Notes: a model not told the origin generated them from the letters alone. A stretch of DNA of 64,000 nucleotides from Cantharellus purpuraceus (GCA_025174535.1 JALBUN010000020.1:496001-560000), one strand, 5' to 3'; shown: positions 35,998 to 47,134, counted from the first letter of the stretch. Numbers and translations are program-made.

Positions 35998-36053
35998 GGT
36001 ATCGGTGAAGTAGTTAATAGGGAAAGTGTTATGAGGTGTGGGGTCGTCTTATG

Positions 36054-36063
36054 AGCTTGATCT
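36054..36063 (-). other. Candidate self-priming primer-binding site
   Basis: On the minus strand AGATCAAGCT lies 2 bases inside the 5' LTR border. It is the exact complement of AGCTTGATCT at 36233-36242 in the LTR, which begins about 35 bases after the TATA box at 36261-36267 and so near the predicted RNA 5' end. There is no TGG-type tRNA site here. The arrangement matches Tf1-like self-priming. The pairing is seen in sequence; the mechanism is inferred. Confidence 0.6.
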
Positions 36064-36065
36064 TC

Positions 36066-36427
36066 TGTGAGGGCAACGCTGATGACGAGGCCACAACAAC
36101 AAGATACTCAATAAGTGAGAGCCGATAAGAAATAATGCCAGCTGGTACAGCGGATATCCTCAGTCTATACAGCTGTTTCTGATAAATACATGGGACTTAC
36201 CTGGTACAGCGGATATCCTCAGAGATCAAGCTGAGGGGATCACACTGCACCAAGGTGAGTCTTTATACTAAATGATGGAGACGGATAGGAGAACCAAGAT
36301 AGGGGAGGAAAGATAGGGGAAGTGATAGGGGCAATGAAATAGGGGAGACGCACCCTGACAGGCTGCGCTGATAGGGGTGTCAAGAGAAAATACTAAAAAT
36401 AGAATATGACTTATTTGAACCCTGACA
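36066..36427 (-). repeat. 5' LTR of the chromovirus
   Basis: 362 bp, nearly identical to 29431-29792. It contains a TATA box (TATAAAG on the minus strand, 36261-36267). Right TSD CATAC is at 36428-36432. Confidence 0.93.
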
Positions 36428-36432
36428 CATAC

Positions 36433-37315
36433 ACCATAACTCTAATATTGCTCCAGTTATTTGATGGCACTACTAATACTGTTTTCTCTTGACTCCAGCT
36501 GTTCTGTGGTTCTCAGACATAATTGGCTCACCCACTACAATCTGTTGATTGACTGGGCATTAGGCCATATCACATTCTGTTCTCCAGTGCAGGCTGTGTC
36601 ATCCCTGATGTCACCAGCAACTATAGGTGCAAAATTGTCTTCCACCTCCACTGACTCTGCTCTGATAGATACTCTTCCTACCCCTCCATCTATATTGATG
36701 GTGGATGCTATAGTCTTTGCCAGACTAAGCAAACTGGATGGATCACAAACATTCCAGGTTCACCTCTCCAATTCTCCTTGCCACCTGTTCTGCTCAATCA
36801 GCTCCACTGGACCTATCTATGGTTCCTAAGGAGTATCACAAGTTTGCTGATGTGTTCAGCAAGTCTAAAGCCAACTCTCTAGCAGAACACCAACCACATG
36901 ATCTCAAGATTGAGTTGGATGACAACTTCACCCCTCCACTTGGCCCTATCTACTTGCTATCCCAAAAAGAGCTGTTGGCTCTCTGAACATTCATAGATGA
37001 GAACTTGGCCATGGGCTTTATCTGCCCATTCATATCCCCCCATGGAGCTCTGGTCCTATTTGTCCACAAAAAGAATGGATCACTCTGTTTATGTGTCAAC
37101 TTCCATGGACTCAAACAAACAAGATCACAAAGAAAGACTGGTACCTAATACCCCACACCATGGACCTGCTCAAGAGCCCACAAAAGGCTAAAATCTATTC
37201 CAAAATAGATCTCCAACATGCCTATCATCTAGTCCATATCTGAGAGGGTGATGAGTGGAAAACGACTTTCTGCACTCTGTATGGGAACCATGGTGGTGCT
37301 GTCATCCATTACCCT
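36433..37315 (+). pseudogene. Protease and RT remnant of the older Gypsy element (family B, copy 1)
   Basis: Continues the old element whose gag lies at 28175-29220 beyond the chromovirus. Frames read [15 protein letters not shown] (end of protease), then [40 protein letters not shown], and [20 protein letters not shown] (RT start). These are separated by stops and shifts. It breaks off near 37315. Confidence 0.75.
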
Positions 37316-37329
37316 CACAGGTATAACAA

Positions 37330-38787
37330 GTGTGATGCAAATGTATCACACTTAATCAAGGCCCAAAATGAGGGCCAACTATATCTTTCCACCACTTCTG
37401 TATGGGAACCACCTTTTCCCTATCAAATCCTATTTATGCAGCACCAATGTGCTATACTTTGCTTTCCATCCCTAAATATCAGCATATATTTGGTGCTTGT
37501 ACCTGGAATGGACTTATTCAAATATTCTCTATTTTTCCATATTTTTTCAGGAATATTCCATGCAGAACTCAGCCCAGAATCATTTATTTCTGCTGTGCTA
37601 CAGTTGTGGACCCATAGGCACCCACAAACCTTCACACAGCTGGCTCTCCACCTTTGGACCAGGCATTTGGCCTGAATTCAAGCTCAGATGTCTCTGATCA
37701 ATAAATATTCTGTAACTTGACAACCACAGCCTCTCAGGGCACAATTTTCCATGGAGATCATGGCCCGAGATGTGACTATCCATGGCTGTGCAAACCAGTG
37801 CAGAAAACAGGGTGGATACCCTCCTTTTTGCCTGATCAGTGCCTAGTTCAGAGATCATAGCAGGTGATTGCCTTGGAATATTCTACCCCTTTCCATAACA
37901 TTCCTTCTATTATTAGATAGAACATTCCAGAACCATTATTCAGCTCCTGATCAGTGTTTGTGCAGTGATCAGAACCTGTGATTGGCTTTGATTATTCTAC
38001 CCCTTTCTTCCACCTTCCACAACCTTCCAGTAGTTTCCATCTATTAATAGGTAGAATATTCCAGAACCATTACTCAGCCCCTGTAAATACAATATATAAG
38101 GAGGTCATTCTGCCTCTGAAATAGTAACATATTCTACCACTTCTACCCATCTTCTGCACACCAGTGTGACTAGAGTGACATACAGTGTCATCCTCTGTCT
38201 CAGTAACTGTTGATTACTAGTTTGAGGATCTTTTACAGTTGTGTAACTGTACTTGATTGCACTTGAAGTAGTGATATTCCTGCTTTGGGCATGAGTGTAG
38301 TATCTGCCTCATGTGACTACAAATCTACAGGGTGAGATTGTCTGTCAATAGTCCTGCCATTAGTGCTCTTGTTTAAGTAGCTAGTGTGTACTGCCTTTGC
38401 AGAGCATTAGAAGCTTGAACTCGTGTGAAGCAGTTGCTACACTACTTCACACATTGCTGTTACCCACTTCAGAGTGTCACTGGTTGGATGGTCAGATTCA
38501 TCCACCTACTTCCTTTAGCCTCTAAGTGCATTCACCTCATTTTGGAATATCTGGACCCCTTACCATCTGTGAACTCTAGACTCTGGAAGTCTTATTCATT
38601 TCTTGCTGCTAAGAAATGTATTACTTTTCTGCATATAGTCTGCATTGACCAATACAAGGGATTACAAATGTTAAATCATTTCTGGGGTTGTGCTGCAGCA
38701 GGGTTTGATATTCTTCTCAGCTGTTCATCCATGGAATTGTGGTGATTTATAGTTTGCCCTAACACCATAATTTTGTGGGTTTCAAAA
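37330..38787 (+). mobile_element. Retroelement relic, possibly a long LTR
   Basis: Begins TGTGATGCAAATG and ends TTTCAAAACA (TG...CA). It matches 25490-27000 in inverse orientation. The sequence right after it (GGCACAACACACAAGTTGAAGCC) matches the leader found after family-B LTRs, which suggests an LTR followed by a leader. No ORF of note and no clear target duplication. Confidence 0.45.
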
Positions 38788-38949
38788 CAGGCACAACACA
38801 CAAGTTGAAGCCAAGTCCACTTGATCTGACTTGACAGTTATTGTCCCCACTCTGTCTCTGGTCAAACTGGAACAGTGAAGTCCCCTCCTTCCCCTCACTA
38901 GCATCCAAACTCTGGTTACTCCATTGAACCCCTAGAATCCAGCCCTTAA

Positions 38950-41120
38950 CAGGAACCAGAGTCCACTAGGGTTAGGATCAGAGTGAAGGGGATGAGGTTG
39001 GAGGTGAGTCTGAGTGTCAAGGAGTTCAGATCAGGAAGAGTGGATGTGTTGAGATGTAGCTCTGCAAAGGCACTGATGAGTTCAATGCAACCCTGGTCCA
39101 GTGCCAGAGCTGAAGGGTTGCTTATTATTATTTTTGGCTCCATAGCCTTGGCTTCAGAGCTCTTGTTGGACTTGTTGTCCATCATGACAACACATCATAG
39201 CTACAGAGGTTCTCTTTGGACAATCCTTGGCAATATGACCTATTCATCCACAGAAGAGGCAGAGGGTCCTGTTAAAGGCTGTGACACAGGGTTCCATGGA
39301 GTCACCAGAGATTTGGATGCTAGAGATGTATTGGGAGGGACTTTACTGTTCTAGTTCAACCAGAGACAGAGTGGGCAATAACTATTGGGTCAGATTGAGT
39401 GGACTTGGCTTCAACTTGTGTGTTGCACCCCCTCAGATTGTTGGTCCAATATTTCAGAGTTCAGAAGTATGGAATTGGATCAGAGATCTGGAGTTCAACT
39501 TGTCAAGAAGCTAGCAACCAAGAAGATAGAGGTCAAACTTAGTTGAACTGCTGTAACATACAGAGAATAGCCTGTATAAGTATACAAAGAATTGAATGAA
39601 AAACTAGAGTAGGGGAACAATAGAATGGATATGGAATACAATATGGAAAGGAGTTTGGAGTTCAGACTCAAGTCCAAACAAATACTAATCAATATAAATG
39701 ATGATGGTTATTGTAACCCATATCAAGGAAATTACTTATCAAGAGAACAATAGACAGAGTTTGGGGTTGTTGGAGGTGGAGTTGATGGACATTGAGTAGA
39801 TGGAGATGGAGATGGAGATGGAGGTGGAGTCTGGAGATTGGACTTGATGTTACAGGATGTAACAGTTCTGCTCAATTCAACATTGTTGTTCCTGTGGAGT
39901 GAGCTTACCATCTTTACCAAGCTTGGTAGAGAGGTTGGGGGTCTGCTTCAGAGTTCCAGAAGTAGAGGCTGTGGGGGGGTTGGACCTGGGGTTACTGGAT
40001 TTACTGTGAGGGCAACGCTGATGACGAGGCCACAACAACAAGATACTCAATAAGTGAGAGCCAATAAGAAATAATGCCAGCTGGTACAGCGGATATCCTC
40101 AGTCTATACAGCTGTTTCTGATAAATACATGGGACTTACCTGGTACAGCGGATATCCTCAGAGATCAAGCTGAGGGGATCACACTGCACCAAGGCGAGTC
40201 TTTATACTAAATGATGGAGATGGATAGGAGAACCAAGATAGGGGAGGAAAGATAGGGGAAGTGATAGGGGCAATGAAATAGGGGAGACGCACCCTGACAG
40301 GCTGCGCTGATAGGGGTGTCAAGAGAAAATACTAAAAATAGAATATGACTTATTTGAACCCTGACATTTACCAGACTTGGGCTGCTTCTTGTTGTCGCTG
40401 CCCTGGGTGTTAAAGGATGAAGTGGACTTGCCCTTGTTGTTGGACTTGTCCTGATTCTTGCCTGAGGAGGTCTCACAAGCTACCTCAGAGTGTCATTCCC
40501 AATACCAAGTATCAATGGACTGTACTAGAGTCTGGAGTTTGGATAGGGTGACAGGTTTGCCTACTCTGGCTACTTCATCCTTGATCTGGGACAAAGGCCA
40601 TTGTATAATTGGCATCGGAGGGCTACATTTCTCCATTGGACATGAGCAGCTAGTTGATTGAACTCAACTAGATACTTAGTGATCCTCTGGTTATCACACA
40701 TTTGGAGATTCTCAAGTTCACTCTCAGCTTCAGCCTCCAGGTCATGAGGTCCAAAGTTGGTCTTCAACTCAGATACAACTCAGAGTAGTCATCTAGTCAG
40801 GGTGGGTTCAAACCAAACAAGTGCAGTTCCTTTTAAATAAGATAGAGCATAAGTAACTTTAGCACTTTCATTGGAGAACACATCAGGACAGTCATGGAAA
40901 TTGAGGGTACATTGTGTCAGGAAGGGCTGGAGTTTGCAGGAATCAGATCTGTCAAAGGTGTCTGGCTCTTGGACCTTGGTCTGAGTAGAGGACTTCTTCA
41001 GCAACAATATGGAGTTATCCAACATACTGAGGGCTTTCACAAGGTTAGGGACAGGGACAGATGAGGGATTGGCTGGAGGAGTGCCTTCCTGGAGTTTGGA
41101 TTCAAGCTCCTGATCAGAGG
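38950..41120 (-). pseudogene. Degraded gag relics on minus strand, split by a solo LTR
   Basis: Gag-type frames on the minus strand: LNFHDCPDVFSNESAKVTYALSYLKGTALVWFEP near 40800-40930, then a second part near 40570-40767 (SELENLQMCDNQRITKYLVEF). A zinc-knuckle remnant (CLFCG*IGHIAKDC) lies at about 39220-39260. Stops and shifts are frequent. The solo LTR at 40005-40366 interrupts it. Around 39350-39450 a leader-like segment suggests a second rearranged copy. Confidence 0.6.
40005..40366 (-). mobile_element. Solo LTR of the chromovirus family
   Basis: 362 bp, almost identical to the two LTRs at 29431 and 36066, flanked by the target duplication TTTAC (40000-40004 and 40367-40371). It is left by LTR-LTR recombination after an independent insertion into the gag relic. 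Confidence 0.92.
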
Positions 41121-41277
41121 CTGGAGCTTCTCCAGGGATATAATAAATGAGGTTGTAACAGTTAGACAGATTTTAGACAACTATGCGGTACATCACATAG
41201 CCCAACAAATACACAACAAATACACTTGGTTGAGTTCTGTGTCTCAGCATGATCTAAGACATATATTCACAGGGTTC

Positions 41278-41484
41278 TCATACTGCATAAGTAACCTCAA
41301 CAGTCTTCTCACAGGGATTTTCGGCAATCATCCCAGCAAATAGTGTCATGGGAATGTTAACTGTGCCTTGAATTATGGATGCATCTGTAATAGTAAATAT
41401 CCCGAGGGCACAAGCAGGCATTCTACCCCCTTGTCCAACCACGACAATCTTACCATCAGCATTTATGCTATAGATGATTTGCAC
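41278..41484 (-). CDS. Doubtful ORF downstream of a secreted-protein gene
   Basis: An open frame of 68 codons (IIYSINADGKIVVVGQGGRM, then GIFTITDASIIQGTVNIPMT) that continues a longer stop-free stretch upstream. Its counterpart in the inverted duplicate near 49830-50000 is broken by stops. It may be a fragment of a lost gene. I do not recognise the family. Confidence 0.25.
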   Translation of the reverse strand: MQIIYSINADGKIVVVGQGGRMPACALGIFTITDASIIQGTVNIPMTLFAGMIAENPCEKTVEVTYAV

Positions 41485-42640
41485 GAGGTCGTATGAGTGT
41501 ACAGGCTCTCGCCATATCCCAGACCATCGGATATAATGAGATCGCCCTAGCAGATTTTATCACCCCCGCTTTAAAAATTGCAAGCTCTCGCCTTTGCATT
41601 ATTGACAATGAGCGTCCGAAGTGCTAACGCTGTATTAATACATATTACGATGCTTAGAGGTTGCAGACATTGCTGCAAAAGCACTTGTCGAGGCAAAATT
41701 CAAAACCCATCTGGCACACAATGCTTTTGCTGTCGGTGCATTGACACCCCGTATGGCAGACTCCAAGTCCTGAGCCTGTCACACTGGACGTAAGAGAATG
41801 TGTTGAGGTCAGTGATTAAATGTAATTACGCATCAACAAGATGTACGTACATTTCATTAGGGCAGCAGATAGCTGTGGGCACTTGCGTCTGGGGAAGAGC
41901 CATAACGAGACCGGTGAATAGCAGTACAGAAACACTGGAGATAAAGAAGTTCATCCGCATATCGATAAAGATGTCTGTGGAGCTAATGGTCTGGTGAGTC
42001 GTCGTCAAGTGATGATAGCCAATAAAGAACTGACTCTGATGTTTAGTTTGTACTAAAGGGAAAGATGCTTCGTACTGTTCCTCGAGCTGCTCTCTTTATA
42101 AATCCTGGATATGACGGGCTTGACTGGAATAAGACAATTCATTATTAGCACGAGGTGTAGTGATACTCCCAGCCGGTATCTCTAGCTTATATTCCGGGGA
42201 TGTTGGTCCCGGTGCGAGCGATGTCGGTGTATGTTGCGTGTGGACCCTTCGGAGTCTCGTGCATAACCAGATGTCTTTGCAAGGGCGGCCCATGACTATC
42301 CACCAGATGCTTGATGCCATATTCGCGAATGACCAATTTTCGTTTGGCGTTTTGTCTTCTTCCATAATATGTGCCTTGAATCTTCGGCTTTCGTCAGAGT
42401 ATGGTATTCATTGACCCTTCCCTGCGACAGCCGCCGTGCTGCCAACACACGGCTGCGTCCCATATAGGCACGAGACATTCTCCTGGTTGACTTGCAGACC
42501 GGAGATGAAGTGAACGCGGTCATGGGTTGAACAGTGCTTTGCAGTGCCCAGAATGAATCCCATATCAGCATAATACTTTTGGCGCTCACGGGAAAGGCGA
42601 CAATATTGCAGGGAGGCGGGATGCACAATTGCCTTTGAGC
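41330..42640 (-). repeat. Segmental duplication, inverted copy A
   Basis: About 1.3 kb matching 48715-49985 in reverse orientation. It includes the upstream region (for example GGGAAGTATTCTGGGCACTGC-like sequence), the secreted-protein gene and its downstream flank. Boundaries are approximate. Confidence 0.75.
41654..41960 (-). CDS. Small secreted 10-cysteine protein, paralogue 1
   Basis: Two exons: 41960-41851 and 41783-41654, split by a 67-base GT-AG intron. The product is about 79 residues. It has a signal peptide (FFISSVSVLLFTGLVMA) and a mature part with cysteines spaced CC-x12-C-x3-C-x1-C-x7-C-x6-C-x3-C-x1-C-x3-C. The intron falls in the codon after CCPNE, in phase 2, exactly as in the paralogues at 42956 and 49357, and exon 1 is 110 bases in all three. 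Even cysteine number and spacing suggest five disulfides. I recognise no named family. Size, secretion and transposon-rich setting are common for effector-like or antimicrobial-like proteins, but that role is inference. Confidence 0.75.
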
Positions 42641-42955
42641 CCTGACGGTGTGATTCCAGGACATACTATTTGTCTCATGAATCGTAGAAATATGACAGGT
42701 TGCCGTGCATGTAACAGTTGGACGACGACTGACTTACGAGACTGATGCCCCTATGATGAGCGGCGACATACCCTGCGGGCGCCGCAGCGCCTGATTCTGT
42801 AAATCACATACCAAGCTGTGCTAATAAACGAAGGGCTCGATGTCGAGGAGCGCAAGGTAGGCCATGTATTTAATTGGGCACGGTATTTTCTCTCAGTTGC
42901 CTCCCAACGAACGCACCCAGGATTTCAATTGGTCTACCAGAGCAGCATTTCGAAT

Positions 42956-43264
42956 ATGCACCCCATCCTAAGCTTCAGCACAATCATTGCGTTATGCTTC
43001 AGTGGAATTGTGGTCGCTCACCCTCAGGCACAAGGATCTGTGCCCGTATGCTGCCCTGGAGAGATGTACGTTCATCATCTTGAGGCCGTGACCGCCATAT
43101 TCCTCATGCGAAGGGTTTACCCGCTTCTTTGAAGGACCAACCCCAGTCTTGAGATATGTCGCGTAAACTGCCAGTGCACCAATGACCGCAGCATTATGTG
43201 CCCACGGGCGTACGCATATTGTGTTGAACAATGTCTTTGCAGAGATATCTGCAACGTTGCATAG
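42956..43264 (+). CDS. Small secreted 10-cysteine protein, paralogue 2
   Basis: Exons 42956-43065 (110 bases) and 43147-43264, with an 81-base GT-AG intron at the same phase-2 position as its relatives. The signal peptide is SFSTIIALCFSGIVVA. Mature cysteines are spaced CC-x7-C-x3-C-x1-C-x7-C-x6-C-x3-C-x1-C-x3-C. Outside the cysteines and the motif CQCT the sequence is much diverged from paralogues 1 and 3, which marks it as the oldest branch of the three. It is transcribed divergently from paralogue 1, with about 1 kb between starts. Confidence 0.75.
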
Positions 43265-43876
43265 ATGCGATCGGTATTCGTTGCAGCGGCTGGAGGGTTG
43301 TTGGATATAAGTACACACTGTTGGTTGGGAGTATTACTACACAGTAACAACGATGACATTGAGTGCCTTTCATGGTGATGTTCCGGACCAGAAACATCTG
43401 AGACCCATTGCGGGTCCAGTGCAACATGAACTATACAGGGCCGGCCGGGCCTGCACCGGCCTATGGACAGGAAGAGTGGATCCGGATGTTAAGTGTCTGG
43501 TAGAAAAACGGTACTCTGAGTGACCGGTATCACTTGCACACAAGACTATACTTTCGAATTCGCATTCGTCTGCCCGGAAGTCGGGTGCACAGCCCTAGCT
43601 GGCATCTCGATCAGTGACATGATGCCTGATATACAGGGAATTGGAATTGGATCAAGATGGGGGCATAACTCCTAAATCACGGTCGAATGATCAGGGTGTG
43701 TAATGAGCCGAATAGACGCCTTTAGGCTGCATTGTTCTAGCCAGGTGCTGGCGCCAACTAGGACGGTTCGAAGGCGAAAAGGACTCAGGGTTTCCTAGTG
43801 CAAACGGCCCATGGGTCACAACATCACACCAACGCCGAGTGTTGGCAAACTGGCACTCTTCAGCAGTACTGAAGCT
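43265..43876. other. No gene recognised
   Basis: Downstream of the secreted-protein gene. Minus-strand frames here are short and overlap the gene antisense. A GGCCGGCCGGGCC stretch lies near 43440. Confidence 0.35.
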
Positions 43877-44575
43877 CTTACAGCGGCTTGCATTATGTAA
43901 GTCCAGCGCTTGTTTGAAGAGCGCAAAGCCCCACATTTGCAAACGCAATATCTCGCTCATTTCCCAACCAAATGACATGAAATGAAGTAGACGTAGTATC
44001 TGATGTATGATATAGTGTTTAATGTAAAAAAATTGGGAAATATGCCTTGATAAAACATGCATTTTTCTGTTTCCATACACCTCTGAACACTTTTGTGCAA
44101 GATTTGAAGCATCAGTATGGATTTTAAGTTGTTCCAGATGCTCTTATACATGTCATTTAGTGATTTTTGGTTACCCTTGGGTGAAAAACAAGACACAAAC
44201 TTTACAGGGTTTCTCATGGTCAGTTGCCTGTGCTTGTCAAAGCCTCTGGCCCTTCTGTGAAGACTTTGGTCTTGGTTGGACTGCATAATACACCAAATGA
44301 TATGTATAAGAGCTTATTCAACAACTCAGAATTTACACTGATTCCTCAAGTCTTGCACAAAAGTATTCAGAAGCATATGCATAAGCAGGAAAATGCAAGT
44401 TTTAAGGCATATTTCTTTCAAAAATGTTTACATGATACACTAGATCATATATCAGAGACTACATCTACTTAATTTCATGTCATTCAGTTGAATGAGTGAG
44501 ACATTGTGTTTGCAAGCTTGAGGCTTTGCACTTTTCAAACAAGCACTGGACTTACATAATGCAAACTGCTGTAAG
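43877..44575. mobile_element. Foldback element with arms of about 290 bp
   Basis: Left arm 43877-44165 and right arm about 44285-44575 are diverged reverse complements. The outer ends read CTTACAGCGGCTTGCATTATGTAAG and its partner ...CTTACATAATGCAAACTGCTGTAAG. Shared inner blocks include AGCATCAG...CTTGCACAAAAGT and TGACATGAAAT. The middle of about 120 bp is unique. No coding capacity; the similar frames on both strands are products of the inverted arms. Confidence 0.65.
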
Positions 44576-45699
44576 AATTAAGACCTTGATGGTTTCCAGT
44601 ACCAGGTGGTCAGGATAAGCAACACCCTGATGCTGATAATTGAGGAGTGTTCTATTTTCCTTCACAGTTGTGAGCACCATGTGCTTGGAAGCATATATCC
44701 ATGGACAAATCACTTGGAGCCAGGATGAGAATCACAGTGTGCTGTCATGTACAAACACAGCTGTCAATGACACTGAAAGTGAGCAGGCATATGTAGGATA
44801 TGGATGCACTAACAACTAAATGATCATTGGAAGTCATTCTTAAACATTGGCACAGCTGCTGTCATCTGGTGTGATATATCTACACACATTCATGGCCTCT
44901 AAGTACTGATTAATATTTCTCATCATTACTAGTATGGCATAAGGTGCCAAGAAGTCTTACATATGCAGAGCAGAATCTCATGAACATCACCATGTTAGAG
45001 TGTCCACCCAGCCCATGATTAAACCTGCTGTAAGCACAGTCCTTCTTCAATGGGGCATCAGTCAAGTGTCAGTGATTGATGTTGCATTTCAGATCTTTTT
45101 TACCTCTCTTGCAATGTATATGTACACTGGCCATTACAGGATTCCAATCCTACCTGTGCCTCAGCACCAGCTCACCTATACTCTCAGTACTGGCTGATTG
45201 TTCTGACAAGCTCCCACTGCCTGAATTTGATGACACCCTGTTCAAGTTGGGACTCTAAGGCTGCAACATTAGTGCATCCACAATATTCCTGCACCAGCTC
45301 CTGCTCCTGCTCAAGTCATGCAAGTTCCCCCCCTCTGCAATGTACACTCACATGTCACACACACCCATCATCAGTCACCCACCACCTCAGCCCATCATTT
45401 CACCTACAGGCATGCTGTATTCTCTAGTGGCAGGCAGGGCACACTTCTGTCTTTGCAGGTCCCAGCCTTCTACCCAGCTGAGGACCTGCTGGTGAGTGTG
45501 CAAGTGCAGAGGGTGAGGGTGCAAGTGCAGAGGTGGGGGCACACACGGTGGACACAATGACAGATTACTCCCCCCACCCATTCATTAAAAACAAATAGCT
45601 GCAGACATGGTGGATGAGCTGGAGTAGTGCCAGATGGGGGGACATAATGAGGCACAAGCTATGCATGGTGGTGGGGGACATTGAATTGAATGACCATGA
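44576..45699. other. Repeat-like sequence, no gene recognised
   Basis: Composition and short broken frames resemble the surrounding retroelement relics. A purine-rich stretch near 45490-45545 contains repeated GTGCAAGTGCAGAGG units. I find no domain. Confidence 0.35.
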
Positions 45700-45963
45700 A
45701 TACCTACTGTATATACATTACTGTTATATTCATATAAATAATTGTATTCATCCATAACAAACATCTCATCTTTTAAAGTTTATTCAAATATAGAATATAT
45801 ATTTATATCTATAAAATTTTAAGATATCCAAAAAATTAAGGATATCTGAAATCTTTAAAGATATCTGGATTGTAACACCCTATTTTTATCATTATTATTA
45901 AAAATTCTGATGTATATCTCATATACATCAGGATATTGTATAATGGCATCATTCCAAACAAGC
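45700..45963. mobile_element. Partial second copy of the AT-rich inserted element
   Basis: Reverse-complement match to about 31503-31770: shared blocks TTCTGATGTATATCTCATAT, TATAGAATATAT and TCTTTAAAGATATC, ending ...CATTCCAAACAAGC at 45963. The other end of the element is missing. Confidence 0.6.
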
Positions 45964-45989
45964 ATCAAGGTCCAACCCTCCAATGGATC

Positions 45990-46148
45990 TAGTGCATAAT
46001 AATATATTCAAACTGCACAATCACTTCTACCCCCATGCCATGATTCACTGCCAACTCTGAATGTGCATGAATGGTCAAGGTGCCTGCCCCTAGCATCAAG
46101 ACTATCCCTGAGGTCATTGAAGAGCTGACAGGCCATATAGAGACTGCC
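45990..46148 (+). pseudogene. Gag 5' fragment truncated by an LTR
   Basis: The frame VKVPAPSIKTIPEVIEELTG matches the start of the gag copies at 28175 and 47170. It stops at GHIETA, where the LTR at 46149 begins. Confidence 0.6.
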
Positions 46149-46500
46149 TGTTATGATCATATTCATTAACACCCAGATCCCCACACATATGAAATCTATA
46201 CTCCATATGGAAACTATCACATTTCCATCAGTCCATCCAATCATCATCATTGCTCCCACTCATCTGTCTCCAGTTCCACTGATGCACTAGCATCACAACC
46301 TAGACATCCATCCCCATCAGACTTAGACATACTTATGTAAGACTGTTGGCCTCAGAGATCCATCACTGGAGTAATTATTATTAGATTTCAAATATGTATT
46401 TAAGTTGTACTGGGAACTTCATTCCCCAGTTTGAATATCAAATCATGTCTAGGTCCAATCCTACCTACTTAAGTCATGTTCCATCTCTGAAATCTCAGAC
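46149..46500 (+). repeat. Family-B Gypsy LTR (forward), interrupted near its 3' end
   Basis: Starts TGTTATGATCATATTC and runs to CTCAGAC. The last bases and the following leader (CAGGTATTAATGAGGGTGC, resembling a TGGTAT-type tRNA primer site) resume at 46993, after the nested insertion. Confidence 0.6.
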
Positions 46501-46987
46501 TGTTATACTCTCAGTCTGTCAATGGGTTGAGTCTTCAGAGTTGGGGTCAGAATTGGAGTCATGGTGGTTGGAACAGACTTGGCTTTAGCTTATGTGCTGT
46601 GCCCCCACTAATACCAGTGTCTGAGATTTTGGAGATGGAGTATAACTTAGATAGTTGAAATGGACTTAGGACCTAGATGTGATTTGATATTCAAACTGGG
46701 GAATGAAATCCCCAGTTGTATGACTTATATACATATCTGAAATCTAATAATAATTACTCCAGTGGTGGGTGGCCTTATGTGAGTATATCCAAGTCTGATG
46801 GGGGTGGATGTCCAGGTTCCTATGGTGGTGCTGATGCATCAATTGGAACCAGAGACAGATGGGCAGGAACAGCAATAATGATCAGAGAGACTAGTGGGGA
46901 CAGGACAGTTTCCATGTGGAGTATAGATTTCATTTGCATGGGAATCTGCATAGATTGGATGGGGTGTTAATGAAAATGGTTGTAACA
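46501..46987 (-). mobile_element. Nested 487-bp insertion: inverted family-B LTR plus leader
   Basis: Flanked by CAGAC on both sides (46496-46500 and 46988-46992), with ends TGTTATAC...GTAACA. On the minus strand it consists of a 370-bp LTR (46987-46618, TGTTACAACC...CTCAGACA) followed by leader (CTGGTATTAGTGGGGGCAC...). It forms a large inverted repeat with the LTR at 46149-46500. Confidence 0.6.
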
Positions 46988-47134
46988 CAGACACAGGTAT
47001 TAATGAGGGTGCAGCACATAAGCTGAAGCCAAGTCCATTCCAACCACTACAACTCCAACTCTGACTCCAAAGATCTGACCTCCCAACAGACCTAGTGCAT
47101 AACAGTATATTCAAACTGCATACTCACTTTTACA

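Larger units (their letters stand above)
29431..36427 (-). mobile_element. Chromodomain Ty3/Gypsy LTR retrotransposon, 6,997 bp, with TSD
   Basis: Two 362-bp LTRs (29431-29792 and 36066-36427) bound by TG...CA, flanked by the 5-bp duplication CATAC (29426-29430 and 36428-36432). On the minus strand the order is 5' LTR, primer site, gag, protease-RT-RNase H, integrase with chromodomain, an extra ORF, polypurine tract, 3' LTR. The LTRs differ at about 4 positions, all transitions, so insertion is young. Coding is damaged: an in-frame stop at 32906-32908 in RNase H, a 560-bp insertion in the integrase, and a TGA shortly after it. A matching solo LTR lies at 40005-40366. Confidence 0.92.

Noticed and set aside
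43957..44472. Two related ORFs on opposite strands as a gene pair
   Set aside because: They are the two arms of a foldback repeat; similarity follows from the inverted structure, with no family motif.
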